A DNA stretch of 64,000 nt from the NCBI RefSeq assembly GCF_042684485.1, contig NZ_JBHULM010000004.1, positions 172,970 through 236,969 of the forward strand, written 5' to 3'. Below the pieces are notes generated by a model. It did no database searches. It saw nothing but the letters and a program-made list of their open reading frames with translations, and had not been told where the DNA came from. Position 1 is the first letter of the stretch, and the number at the start of each line of letters is the position of its first letter. This document shows positions 1-7,832 of the stretch, piece by piece. Source of the DNA: Oceanihabitans gracilariae. GTDB lineage: Bacteria > Bacteroidota > Bacteroidia > Flavobacteriales > Flavobacteriaceae. The position numbers and the translations under genes were made by a program.

Positions 1-474
1 TGTTTGTAAAGCAGGCTTAAATAGCTCTTTTTTAAGGCTATTAGTAGAAACTAAAGCTTTAAACGTAGTTTTAATATCGTCTTTATTCATGTTTTCTGCA
101 ATACAAGGAATTAAAGGATTGCTATAATTTACACCTTTTTCTGCTATAAATCCAGCATCTTTTAAGGCAGTTGCTAAATCTACAGAATGTTTAGAGGCAT
201 ATTTTGTAACGTCTGTTTTTCTGGTCATAGCTTGTTTTGCAAAAAAATTATAAGCACGATTTTCGTTAAGTTGTTTCTTATCAAAATGCGCTACAATATC
301 TTTTTCAAAAGAGTATAAAGCCTCATTTAGTAATTTGTTATCTGTATCAGGACAAGTAATTACTGGTGTTTTTTCGGCAAATTGATAATCTGTAAATGAA
401 GGTTGTTCTTTTTTGCAGCTTAAAAAGTTGAAAGTTAAGATTACTACTAAAAGTTTAATACTAATTTTTTTCAT
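1..474 (-). CDS. lipoprotein of unknown function (3' part missing)
   Basis: The start codon is at 474 on the minus strand and the frame stays open to base 1, so the C-terminus lies outside the window. The first residues (MKKISIKLL, then a hydrophobic stretch ending LSC followed by KKEQ) form a lipoprotein signal peptide with the lipobox Cys near residue 20, so the product should be anchored in a membrane facing the periplasm or outside. The rest is soluble, mixed charged sequence with no domain I recognise. It starts only 3 bases after the stop of the methylmalonyl-CoA mutase subunit gene, so it is probably the last or near-last gene of that minus-strand operon. Confidence 0.75.
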   Translation of the reverse strand, partial: MKKISIKLLVVILTFNFLSCKKEQPSFTDYQFAEKTPVITCPDTDNKLLNEALYSFEKDIVAHFDKKQLNENRAYNFFAKQAMTRKTDVTKYASKHSVDLATALKDAGFIAEKGVNYSNPLIPCIAENMNKDDIKTTFKALVSTNSLKKELFKPALQT

Positions 475-477
475 GGT

Positions 478-1845
478 TTAATTTGTTAAATTTTCGGTTT
501 TTAATCTTTCTTGTTCTAAGTTTTCAGCCAATCTTTTTTCAATAATTGGTTGTATTAAAGTTTTTCTAATATTTGTTTTTACAAAAGGAAAGAGTTCTAA
601 ATCGTCTTTCATTTTATCGTTTTCATTAGGATGTTTATTGGTCCCTAATAAAACAATTTCTCCTGCATCAAATTGCTCTTGTTCTTTAGCTGCACTTTCT
701 TTTATTTTTCGTTGGATAGTGCCTTCTTTTAATTGGTTTAAGAATCCTCCATTAGATTCTATGTCTTTAAATAATTCTAAGGCTTTTTCTGCTAGTTGAT
801 TGGTTAACGTTTCTATGTAATAAGAGCCTTCTGAAGCGTTTTCTACCACATCAAAATAGCTTTCGTGCTTTAAAATTAACAATTGATTTCTTGCAATACG
901 TTCGCCAAACTCATTGTCTTTATGGTAAATGGCATCATAAGCTAAATTGCAAATAGTATCTGCTTCACCAAGAATAGCACTCATGCATTCTGTAGTGGTA
1001 CGTAGCAGGTTTGTATTATAATCATAAATAGTTTTGTTGCGTTTTGTTGGTGTAACAAAAATATTACAATTGGCTTCTGTATTGTATTCTTTAACTAGGC
1101 TATGAAACAGTAAGCGTAAAGCGCGAAGTTTAGCAATTTCAAAAAAGTAATTGGTATTTACTGTTGCGTAAAAAGTAACTTGTAGTGTTTGTTTTTCTGT
1201 ACTTTCTAGATGATTTAAATACTCATTTGTGTGAGCTAAAGCATAAGCCAACTGTTGTGTAATAGTTGCTCCTGCATTTTGGTATAGGTCTATATTTACA
1301 CTAAAACTTTTGGTGTTTTTTACAATAGCATCAAACTGTTGGTGGTCTTCTTTTAAGTTTGTAAACCAATTTCCTGTTTTGGCAAGATTACCAATAATAT
1401 CTGTGTTAATGTGTATTCCTGCTTTAGTAGGAAGTAACGAAAGTGTTTTTACAAAATCGGCATCTAAAAACTGCAAATTAAAATATAAGGTAGTTTTATC
1501 TAGATCTATATTTTTTAGTAAATCACTTAGTATAATAGTGTTGTTAGGAAGTGTAAATTGAATACTTTCTGCACCACGTTCTATAGCATCTGTTGCTTTT
1601 TTATTGCTTAATGCTACATCTTGAACAAAAATAGATTGGCAGATAGACCATTTTTGCGAATTAGAAATACTAGTAAAAGGTTCCTTAAATCCATCTGCAT
1701 GATAAAACGGTTTTACATCAATGCCTTCATTGGTTTTCCAGATTAAGGTATCATTATAATCTGCTCCTTTAAGGTCTGCTTGTATTTTTTGTTTCCACTG
1801 TTTTGATGATACTCTTTCAAAATCATTAAATAATTTTTTAGTCAT
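478..1845 (-). CDS. mutA: methylmalonyl-CoA mutase, small (beta) subunit
   Basis: The 455-residue protein matches the small subunit of heterodimeric methylmalonyl-CoA mutase, which interconverts succinyl-CoA and methylmalonyl-CoA (propionate metabolism). It begins with LFNDFERVSSKQWKQKIQ and contains the barrel-domain signature around ADYNDTLIWKTNEG and the region near residue 285 with TTECMSAILGEADT, typical of the family. The C-terminal B12-binding domain found in the large subunit is reduced or absent, as usual for this subunit. It overlaps the upstream DivIC-like gene by 8 bases, and the lipoprotein follows 3 bases downstream. The large subunit gene is not in the window; in relatives it lies just downstream. 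Confidence 0.88.
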   Translation of the reverse strand: MTKKLFNDFERVSSKQWKQKIQADLKGADYNDTLIWKTNEGIDVKPFYHADGFKEPFTSISNSQKWSICQSIFVQDVALSNKKATDAIERGAESIQFTLPNNTIILSDLLKNIDLDKTTLYFNLQFLDADFVKTLSLLPTKAGIHINTDIIGNLAKTGNWFTNLKEDHQQFDAIVKNTKSFSVNIDLYQNAGATITQQLAYALAHTNEYLNHLESTEKQTLQVTFYATVNTNYFFEIAKLRALRLLFHSLVKEYNTEANCNIFVTPTKRNKTIYDYNTNLLRTTTECMSAILGEADTICNLAYDAIYHKDNEFGERIARNQLLILKHESYFDVVENASEGSYYIETLTNQLAEKALELFKDIESNGGFLNQLKEGTIQRKIKESAAKEQEQFDAGEIVLLGTNKHPNENDKMKDDLELFPFVKTNIRKTLIQPIIEKRLAENLEQERLKTENLTN

Positions 1846-2140
1846 CTGTATTGTTTTTTAAACTGTCTTCGTATTCAATAATATAAATTTCTTCCTTATC
1901 ACGTTTCATGTAATACGCTTCACGTGCAAATTTTTCAAGACCTTCGTCTGTACTTAATTTTTCTAGTTCTTTATTATCTTTTTCAATTTCTTTAAGGTAG
2001 AAATCTTTTTCGTCTTCTAGATCGTTAATATCATTATTTAATTCGTTGTGAATGAGTAATGAATTTGCATCAAAAAACAGCATCCAAATGGCGAATATTG
2101 TAAATATAATAAGGAATATGTTTTTAAAATACTTTAGCAT
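1838..2140 (-). CDS. septum formation initiator family protein (DivIC/FtsB-like)
   Basis: A 100-residue bitopic membrane protein: one N-terminal transmembrane helix (about residues 8-23) followed by a charged coiled coil (LNNDINDLEDEKDFYLKEI) and a short tail with REAYYMKRDKEEIYIIE. This is the layout of FtsB/DivIC, the small divisome proteins that pair with FtsL and FtsQ/DivIB at the division septum. It abuts uridine kinase (one shared base) and overlaps the mutase gene by 8 bases. The linkage udk - divIC-like - mutA is common in Flavobacteriaceae and supports the call. The family is short and fast-evolving, so the name is at family level only. Confidence 0.82.
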   Translation of the reverse strand: MLKYFKNIFLIIFTIFAIWMLFFDANSLLIHNELNNDINDLEDEKDFYLKEIEKDNKELEKLSTDEGLEKFAREAYYMKRDKEEIYIIEYEDSLKNNTDD

Positions 2141-2748
2141 TAACTAATTCTTTCGTTTATAATGGTTTTAACTATATCTACAGCAACAGTATTGTACTTG
2201 TTGTTAGGTATAATAATGTCTGCATACTCTTTCATTGGTTCAATAAATTGTTGATGCATTGGTTTTAGTGTGGTTTGGTAACGCGTTAATACTTCGTCTA
2301 AATCTCTACCACGTTCTGCAATATCACGTTTTAATCTACGTATTAAACGTTCATCACTATCTGCATGAACAAATATTTTAATATCAAACATGTCTCTTAA
2401 TTCACGATTGGTAAGTATTAAAATACCTTCAACAATCATTACTTTTCTAGGCATGGTGCGTATAGTGTCACCAGTTCTGTTATGCTTTACAAAAGAATAT
2501 ACAGGTTGGTCTACAGGTATTCCGTCTTTTAATTCTTTTAAATGTTTAGCTATTAAATCGAAATCAATACTTCTAGGATGGTCAAAATTTATATTGGTTC
2601 TTTCGTCAAGGGTTAGGTGAGAGGTATCTTTATAATAATGATCTTGTGATATTACACCAACTTCTCCTTCTGGTAATTCGTTAAGTATTTGGTCTACAAC
2701 GGTTGTTTTACCGCAACCAGTTCCACCTGCAATTCCTATAATAAGCAT
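2140..2748 (-). CDS. udk: uridine kinase
   Basis: At 202 residues it has the usual length of bacterial uridine kinase, which phosphorylates uridine and cytidine with ATP or GTP in pyrimidine salvage. The Walker A P-loop GGTGCGKTT is at residues 8-16, the switch-like region DHYYKD near 36-41, NFDHPRSID near 54-62, and the ERGRDLDEV lid segment near 145-153. It is the first gene of the minus-strand operon with the DivIC-like and mutase genes. The upstream gap to the sugar dehydrogenase is only 35 bases, so the two may be cotranscribed. Confidence 0.93.
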   Translation of the reverse strand: MLIIGIAGGTGCGKTTVVDQILNELPEGEVGVISQDHYYKDTSHLTLDERTNINFDHPRSIDFDLIAKHLKELKDGIPVDQPVYSFVKHNRTGDTIRTMPRKVMIVEGILILTNRELRDMFDIKIFVHADSDERLIRRLKRDIAERGRDLDEVLTRYQTTLKPMHQQFIEPMKEYADIIIPNNKYNTVAVDIVKTIINERIS

Positions 2749-2783
2749 TTATGTTTTTTTTGATTTGATAGGCAAATTTAAGA

Positions 2784-3890
2784 TTATTTCTTCGGAATTA
2801 TTTTAACTATTCCAACATTTTCTATTCCAACGTAAATATAACCATCTGGACCTTGACAAACACTACGAACTCTGCCTAAATCATTTAATAATCTTTCTTC
2901 AAACACTACTTTATTGTTTTCAAGAACACATCTATCTAAATACTGAAATTTTAAAGAACCAACCAATAAATTGTCTTTCCAATTAGGATAGATGTTGCTT
3001 GTTATAAACTCCATTCCGCTTGGTGCTATTGAAGGACTCCAATAATGAATGGGCTGTTCCATACCTGGTAATTTTGTTTTATTAGTGATTTTTGTACCAT
3101 GATAGTTAATGCCATAGGTTATTTTTGGCCATCCGTAATTTTTACCAGATTCAATAATATTAATTTCATCTCCACCACGAGGACCATGCTCATGAATCCA
3201 TATTTTACCTGTAATAGGATGTTTTATCATGCCTTGCGGATTTCTATGACCATAAGAATAAATTGCCTTTTTAGCATTTGGCGTATTCACAAAAGGATTA
3301 TCTATAGGAATGGTGCCATCATCATGTAAGCGATAAATTTTTCCGCCATCGCGAGTAATATCTTGAGGGTTTATATCGCGTTCTCCACGTTCACCAATAG
3401 AAAAATATAAGTAGCCAGCATTGTCAAATGCTATTCTGGAACCAAAATGTTGCCCAGCAGTAGTATTTGGTAAGGCTTTATAGAGTACTTCTTGATGTAC
3501 AAGTTTGTTTTCTTTTAGTTTTGCTCGCAGGATAGAAGTATGTGCTCCTTGGTTTTCATCATTAGAAGAAGCATAAGAAATATACAGCCAACCGTTGTTT
3601 TTGTAATCTGGATGTAGTGCAATATCCATTAAACCTCCTTGACCTAATACTTTAATTTCTGGTAAATTAGAAACCGTTGTTTTAGCGCCTTCTTTAAAAA
3701 GAATCATTTTTCCAGATTTTTCATTAATTAAAATGGAGCCATCTGGAAGAAATACAAATCCCCAAGGAATTTTTAAATCAGGAACAATAATTTCATAAGT
3801 ATGCTCTGTATTTACAGGGTTTTTGTCTTGTGCGCAAGAGTAAAAACTAATAGAGATTAGTGTGGTTAAAAGAAAAAAAAGATGCTTCAT
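2784..3890 (-). CDS. PQQ-dependent sugar dehydrogenase (glucose/sorbosone dehydrogenase family), lipoprotein
   Basis: The protein is 368 residues with an N-terminal lipoprotein signal peptide (MKHLFFLL ... YSCAQ). The body is a six-bladed propeller of the soluble aldose dehydrogenase family: a tight start WGFVFLPDGSILINEKSGK, GGLMDIALHPDYKNNGWLYISYA near residue 85, a metal/PQQ-site stretch GQHFGSRIAFDNAGYLYFSIGERGE, YGHRNPQGM near 213, and EHGPRGGDEIN near 233. Family members oxidise aldose sugars using PQQ and quinones in the periplasm. No PQQ synthesis genes are in the window, so cofactor supply is unknown. The substrate cannot be read from the sequence. Confidence 0.88.
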   Translation of the reverse strand: MKHLFFLLTTLISISFYSCAQDKNPVNTEHTYEIIVPDLKIPWGFVFLPDGSILINEKSGKMILFKEGAKTTVSNLPEIKVLGQGGLMDIALHPDYKNNGWLYISYASSNDENQGAHTSILRAKLKENKLVHQEVLYKALPNTTAGQHFGSRIAFDNAGYLYFSIGERGERDINPQDITRDGGKIYRLHDDGTIPIDNPFVNTPNAKKAIYSYGHRNPQGMIKHPITGKIWIHEHGPRGGDEINIIESGKNYGWPKITYGINYHGTKITNKTKLPGMEQPIHYWSPSIAPSGMEFITSNIYPNWKDNLLVGSLKFQYLDRCVLENNKVVFEERLLNDLGRVRSVCQGPDGYIYVGIENVGIVKIIPKK

Positions 3891-3934
3891 AAGTACTAAT
3901 TAAAAATTATTTACAATTTATTTTTATTTGCGGC

Positions 3935-3962
3935 TTGTTTTTAAATAAAAATTATATATTTG
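3935..3962 (+). promoter_or_regulatory. promoter of tRNA-Pro
   Basis: A TTG at 3935-3937 is followed after 17 bases by TATATTTG at 3955-3962. This matches the Bacteroidota housekeeping promoter (TTG, about 17-23 bases, TAnnTTTG). The tRNA starts 25 bases after the -7 element. Confidence 0.75.
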
Positions 3963-3987
3963 CAGTCCTTAAATGATAATACATTTT

Positions 3988-4062
3988 CGGGGTGTAGCGT
4001 AGCCCGGTTATCGCGCCACGTTTGGGACGTGGAGGCCGCAGGTTCGAATCCTGCCACCCCGA
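3988..4062 (+). tRNA. tRNA-Pro (anticodon TGG)
   Basis: A 75-nt cloverleaf: acceptor arms CGGGGTG (3988-3994) and CACCCCG (4055-4061) pair fully, the anticodon stem CCACG/CGTGG closes a loop TTTGGGA with anticodon TGG, and the T arm contains GGTTCGAATCC. The 3' CCA is not encoded (the gene is followed by CTT), unlike the tRNA-Gly later in the window. It is flanked by a consensus promoter and a strong terminator, so it is a single-gene unit. Confidence 0.96.
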
Positions 4063-4067
4063 CTTTT

Positions 4068-4097
4068 AAAGCTCAACTTTTTAGTTGAGCTTTTTTT
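4068..4097 (+). terminator. intrinsic terminator of tRNA-Pro
   Basis: GCTCAAC (4071-4077) and GTTGAGC (4084-4090) form a 7-bp stem, extended by A/T pairs, followed by a run of seven T. It ends the tRNA transcript before the convergent aldehyde dehydrogenase gene. Confidence 0.9.
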
Positions 4098-4111
4098 ATA
4101 CACCTACTTTT

Positions 4112-5476
4112 TTATTTGTTGATATACACTGTTTTAACATTTACAAACTCGTGTATTCCTTCTACAGATAATTCTCTACCATAACCAGAAGCTTTTGTGC
4201 CACCAAAAGGTAATCTTGGATCCGATTTTACCATTTCGTTTATAAAAAAGGCACCATCAGGTATTTTAGAAATATGTTCTGTTGCTGTTTCTGTATCTTC
4301 GGTAAATAGCATAGTACCTAAACCAAATTTAGAATTTGTAGCAAGCTCTAATGCTTCTTCTATATTTTTTACTTTAAAAATAGGAGCTACTGGTCCAAAG
4401 GTCTCTTCGGTAAATACAGCCATATCTTTAGTAACCTCTGTTAGTATTGTTGGAGCAAAGTAAGCTTTGTCTCTTTGGTTACCTAAAACAACTTTGGCTC
4501 CTTTTTGTATAGCGTCATCTACTTGCTTTTGTATATCTGTGGCAAGATCTTCTCTAGCAAGAGTTGCTATTTCTGTTTCTTCGTTTAGCGGGTTGCTATA
4601 TTTTAGTGTTTTAACTTTAGCGGTAAATTTATCAACAAATGCATCATAGATATTTTCAGTAACAATAAAACGTTTTGCGGCAATACAACTTTGCCCTGTG
4701 TTTAGCATTCTTGCTTTTACTATAGTATCTATATATTTATTTAAATTGGCATCATCTAAAACAATACATGCATTATTACCACCTAATTCTAAAACAGCTT
4801 TTTTAAGGTGCTGTCCAGCAACTTTAGCAATGCTTCTTCCTGCTTTTTCACTTCCTGTTAATGAAACTGCTTTAACAATAGGATCTTCTAAAACCTTTTC
4901 TATAACCTTGTGATTGGTTACTAAGGTTTGAAAGCATCCAGGATTAAAACCAGCATCTTCAAAAATAGTTTGTAATGCTAAGGCGCATCCTGTAACGTTA
5001 GAAGCGTGTTTAACTACAACCGTATTTCCTGCAGCTAGCGTAGGAATGGCAAAACGTAAAACTTGCCAAAACGGAAAGTTCCAAGGCATAATAGCCAATA
5101 TAACACCCAAAGGATCATAACTTATAAAGCTTTCTTGTGCATCTGTTTTAATGATTTGATCGGCTAAAAATTCTTCGGCATTAGTGGTGTAAAAATCACA
5201 CAGAAAGATACATTTATTAATTTCTGCTCTACTTTCTTGAATGGGTTTTCCCATTTCAAGTGTAATTAACTTGCTTAATGGTTCTAGGCGTTCTTCTAAA
5301 ATATTTCCAACATTAATTAGTAATTGGGTTCTGTGTTCTATGTCTTCATTTTTCCAATCGTTAAAAGCCTTATCTGCCATTTTTAATTTTGAAAATACCT
5401 GCGTTTCGGTTTCTAAGGTATAGGTTTCAATTAGTTCTTGATTGTAAGGGTTAATGGATTTTATGGTGTTTGACAT
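4112..5476 (-). CDS. NAD(P)-dependent aldehyde dehydrogenase, succinate-semialdehyde dehydrogenase-like
   Basis: A 454-residue aldehyde dehydrogenase. The cofactor-site motif PWNFPFWQ lies near residues 131-138, the general-base motif ELGGNNA has Glu at about 230, the catalytic Cys is in GQSCIAAKR at about 264, and EETFGPVAPIFKV is near 379. This short form with the GQSCIAAKRF signature is the subgroup usually annotated as succinate-semialdehyde dehydrogenase, which oxidises succinate semialdehyde to succinate. The substrate is inferred from family only. It is monocistronic, with the tRNA unit convergent on one side and trxB divergent on the other. Confidence 0.85.
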   Translation of the reverse strand: MSNTIKSINPYNQELIETYTLETETQVFSKLKMADKAFNDWKNEDIEHRTQLLINVGNILEERLEPLSKLITLEMGKPIQESRAEINKCIFLCDFYTTNAEEFLADQIIKTDAQESFISYDPLGVILAIMPWNFPFWQVLRFAIPTLAAGNTVVVKHASNVTGCALALQTIFEDAGFNPGCFQTLVTNHKVIEKVLEDPIVKAVSLTGSEKAGRSIAKVAGQHLKKAVLELGGNNACIVLDDANLNKYIDTIVKARMLNTGQSCIAAKRFIVTENIYDAFVDKFTAKVKTLKYSNPLNEETEIATLAREDLATDIQKQVDDAIQKGAKVVLGNQRDKAYFAPTILTEVTKDMAVFTEETFGPVAPIFKVKNIEEALELATNSKFGLGTMLFTEDTETATEHISKIPDGAFFINEMVKSDPRLPFGGTKASGYGRELSVEGIHEFVNVKTVYINK

Positions 5477-5607
5477 GATTATAAGTTTTAAAAATTACTA
5501 CTAAGTTACTAGATAAGATTTTTATTACAGAAGGTTTGTTATAAGAAAATCTAATATTGATATTATAACTGTTGATAACTTAAGTGTTAGGTTTCTATCA
5601 AAAATCC

Positions 5608-5615
5608 TACTTTTG
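5608..5615 (+). promoter_or_regulatory. -7 promoter element for trxB
   Basis: TACTTTTG fits the TAnnTTTG consensus and ends 24 bases before the trxB ATG. A well-spaced TTG for the -33 position is not evident, so the call rests on the -7 element and its position. Confidence 0.5.
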
Positions 5616-5639
5616 TATAGATAATAAGATACTAAAATT

Positions 5640-6623
5640 ATGTCTGATACAATAGAAAAAGTAAAATGCTTAATTATAGGTTCTGGACCTGCAGGTTATA
5701 CTGCAGCAATTTATGCAGCCAGAGCTAATATGAAACCTGTTCTTTATCAAGGAACACAACCTGGAGGACAATTAACTACTACCAATGAAGTAGAGAATTT
5801 TCCTGGTTATCCTGAAGGAATTACAGGGCCAGAAATGATGATGCAACTACAAAAACAAGCAGAACGTTTTGAAACAGATGTTCGTGATGGTTGGGTAACT
5901 AAAGTAGATTTCTCTGGTGATGTACATAAAGTATGGGTAAATGAAACTAAAGAAATTCATTGTGATACGGTAATAATATCTACAGGAGCTTCTGCTAAAT
6001 ATTTAGGTTTAGATTCTGAACAAAAATATTTAAAACTTGGTGGAGGTGTTTCTGCTTGTGCTGTTTGTGATGGATTTTTCTACAGAAACCAAGAAGTAGT
6101 AATTGTTGGAGCAGGAGATAGCGCTTGTGAAGAAGCACATTACTTATCTAAGCTTTGTAAAAAAGTAACGATGCTAGTAAGACGTGATGAGTTTAGAGCG
6201 TCTAAAATTATGGCTACTCGTGTTGCAAATACTGAAAATATTGAAATACTATTTAACACAGAAACGGATGAAGTTTTAGGTGACGGACAAGTAGTAACTG
6301 GTGTTAGAGTAGTAAACAATAAAACCAATGAAAAACATGAAATTCCTGCAACAGGATTTTTTGTAGCTATAGGACACAAGCCAAATACAGATATTTTTAA
6401 AGGTTATTTAGACTTAGATGAAACGGGTTATATTATTCATGCTAAACCAGGAACATCTAAAACCAATGTAGAAGGTGTTTTTGTATCTGGAGATGCAGCA
6501 GACCATGTGTATAGACAAGCAATTACTGCAGCAGGAACAGGTTGTATGGCTGCTTTAGACGCAGAACGTTACTTGGCAGCAAAAGATGCTGAGTTTGAAG
6601 TAAGTACTTCTAACTACAACTAA
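5640..6623 (+). CDS. trxB: thioredoxin-disulfide reductase
   Basis: The 327-residue flavoprotein transfers electrons from NADPH through FAD to thioredoxin. The FAD-binding GSGPAGYTAA motif is near residues 14-23, the redox-active CAVC is at 140-143, the NADPH-binding GAGDSACEEA is near 157-166, and the C-terminal FAD motif GVFVSGDAAD is near 279. Length and all key residues are normal. It is a single-gene unit with its own promoter and ends at a bidirectional terminator shared with the convergent GIN-domain gene. Confidence 0.96.
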   Translation: MSDTIEKVKCLIIGSGPAGYTAAIYAARANMKPVLYQGTQPGGQLTTTNEVENFPGYPEGITGPEMMMQLQKQAERFETDVRDGWVTKVDFSGDVHKVWVNETKEIHCDTVIISTGASAKYLGLDSEQKYLKLGGGVSACAVCDGFFYRNQEVVIVGAGDSACEEAHYLSKLCKKVTMLVRRDEFRASKIMATRVANTENIEILFNTETDEVLGDGQVVTGVRVVNNKTNEKHEIPATGFFVAIGHKPNTDIFKGYLDLDETGYIIHAKPGTSKTNVEGVFVSGDAADHVYRQAITAAGTGCMAALDAERYLAAKDAEFEVSTSNYN

Positions 6624-6643
6624 ACTGTAGTATAAATAAATAT

Positions 6644-6684
6644 AAAAAGTGCCTAGTGTTATATATAATACTAGGCACTTTTTT
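6644..6684. terminator. bidirectional terminator between trxB and the GIN-domain gene
   Basis: AAAAAGTGCCTAGT (6644-6657) pairs with ACTAGGCACTTTTT (6670-6683), with a run of T on both strands. It can stop both convergent transcripts. Confidence 0.9.
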
Positions 6685-6704
6685 ATTGTAAAAAGGAATT
6701 GTTG

Positions 6705-7553
6705 TTATAATTCTTTTTTATGTAGAGTAGCAGTGTTTTTAAAAGCATTAATGGTAATTTTTGGGTTACCATATAAATAAACCTCACTACTACCAGAGGT
6801 GTTTAAAGTTAAATCGCGTAGTACATGTATAGTAGCATCACTAGAATCTTCTGTTGTTAAATTACAAGTGTTTACTGTTAGGTTTTTAGCAGAAAAGTTT
6901 GATGAATTTATTGCTGTTAAATCTAAATGTTCTATTTCTCCTTCAATTTTAGTAAATGCACTTTGGTACATATATAGTTTTAAACTGTCTGTTTCTATTA
7001 AAGCTTCGGTTTTACTATTTTCATTAAGTTCTATATTAACTTTATCGCTTTCAATATTTAATTTAGATTTAGAACTAAAACCAAAATTAGATTTGTTATT
7101 GTTTGTAAGGGTAAAGTTTTTGTTTTTAATGTTTAAAAAGGCTTTGGCGTAATCGTTAATTTTTAATTCTAAAGAATCGTTTTTTAATGTGTTTGCAGCA
7201 CTAAGTTCTGCATCCTCATTAATTTCTATATAGCGAAGTGATTTTGTAATATTAACAACAATGTTTAATCTTTTACTAGATTGAATTTTTGCTAAGGTGC
7301 TAAAGCTTAAAACACTGTCTTTAACCGAAAACTGAATGATTTCGTGTAAATTTTCATCTGTTTCAATTTCTACAGAAGCGGCATCACTTTGAATAAGTTC
7401 TATCTCAAATTTTTCGCCAAAAGTTATGGTGTTAAAATCGTCTATCATTGTTTGTACAGTAGTAACAATTTTATTTCCCTTTACTTTTTCTTGTGCAAAA
7501 CTTGTACTAGCTGTAATAGCAATACATAGTGTTAAAACCCAATTTTTCAACAT
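6705..7553 (-). CDS. GIN-domain (DUF2807) secreted protein
   Basis: A 282-residue exported protein with a cleavable signal peptide (MLKNWVLTLCIAIT ... FAQ, about residues 1-20). The rest consists of repeated short beta strands (SVEIETDENL, LKINDYAKAFLN, IEGEIEHLDLTAINSSNF, LNTSGSSEVYLYGNP) typical of the head GIN beta-helix-like domain. Such proteins are often found beside PspC and PadR genes in Bacteroidota, as here. No catalytic residues are evident; a surface or periplasmic structural role is inference. A hairpin and its own -7 element separate it from the PspC gene. Confidence 0.82.
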   Translation of the reverse strand: MLKNWVLTLCIAITASTSFAQEKVKGNKIVTTVQTMIDDFNTITFGEKFEIELIQSDAASVEIETDENLHEIIQFSVKDSVLSFSTLAKIQSSKRLNIVVNITKSLRYIEINEDAELSAANTLKNDSLELKINDYAKAFLNIKNKNFTLTNNNKSNFGFSSKSKLNIESDKVNIELNENSKTEALIETDSLKLYMYQSAFTKIEGEIEHLDLTAINSSNFSAKNLTVNTCNLTTEDSSDATIHVLRDLTLNTSGSSEVYLYGNPKITINAFKNTATLHKKEL

Positions 7554-7578
7554 TTGTTTTCTGGTTAATTATTATCTA

Positions 7579-7586
7579 CAAATATA
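7579..7586 (-). promoter_or_regulatory. -7 promoter element of the GIN-domain gene
   Basis: Reading the minus strand, TATATTTG ends 25 bases before the start codon. A clear -33 TTG at the usual spacing was not seen. Confidence 0.5.
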
Positions 7587-7590
7587 TACA

Positions 7591-7634
7591 AAAACCATCC
7601 TAAACCTGATTTTAAGTTTAGAATGGTTTTTTTT
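7591..7634. terminator. hairpin terminator between the PspC and GIN genes
   Basis: AAAACCATCCTAAAC (7591-7605) pairs with GTTTAGAATGGTTTT (7616-7630) with one mismatch, and T-runs follow on both strands. On the minus strand it lies about 200 bases past the PspC stop and just upstream of the GIN promoter. The rest of the 280-base gap (7635-7832) shows no gene. Confidence 0.65.
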
Positions 7635-7832
7635 AGCAGATATCTAGTCTGCATAATTTGGTTGGTTTTAATTTTTTGTTAGAAAAGTACATCTAACAAC
7701 ATTGTAATTATTGTGTTTACTAAATAGAACATAACGGTTTGTTTTTTAATTGATTAATGATTCAAATATTATATTTTTTGTTAGTGATTAATAACTTAAA
7801 TACCTGAACTGTTTATTTTTAAGGATGCGTTG

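Noticed and set aside
6799..7152. 117-codon plus-strand frame opposite the GIN-domain gene
   Set aside because: Shadow of a repetitive minus-strand gene; no independent coding features.
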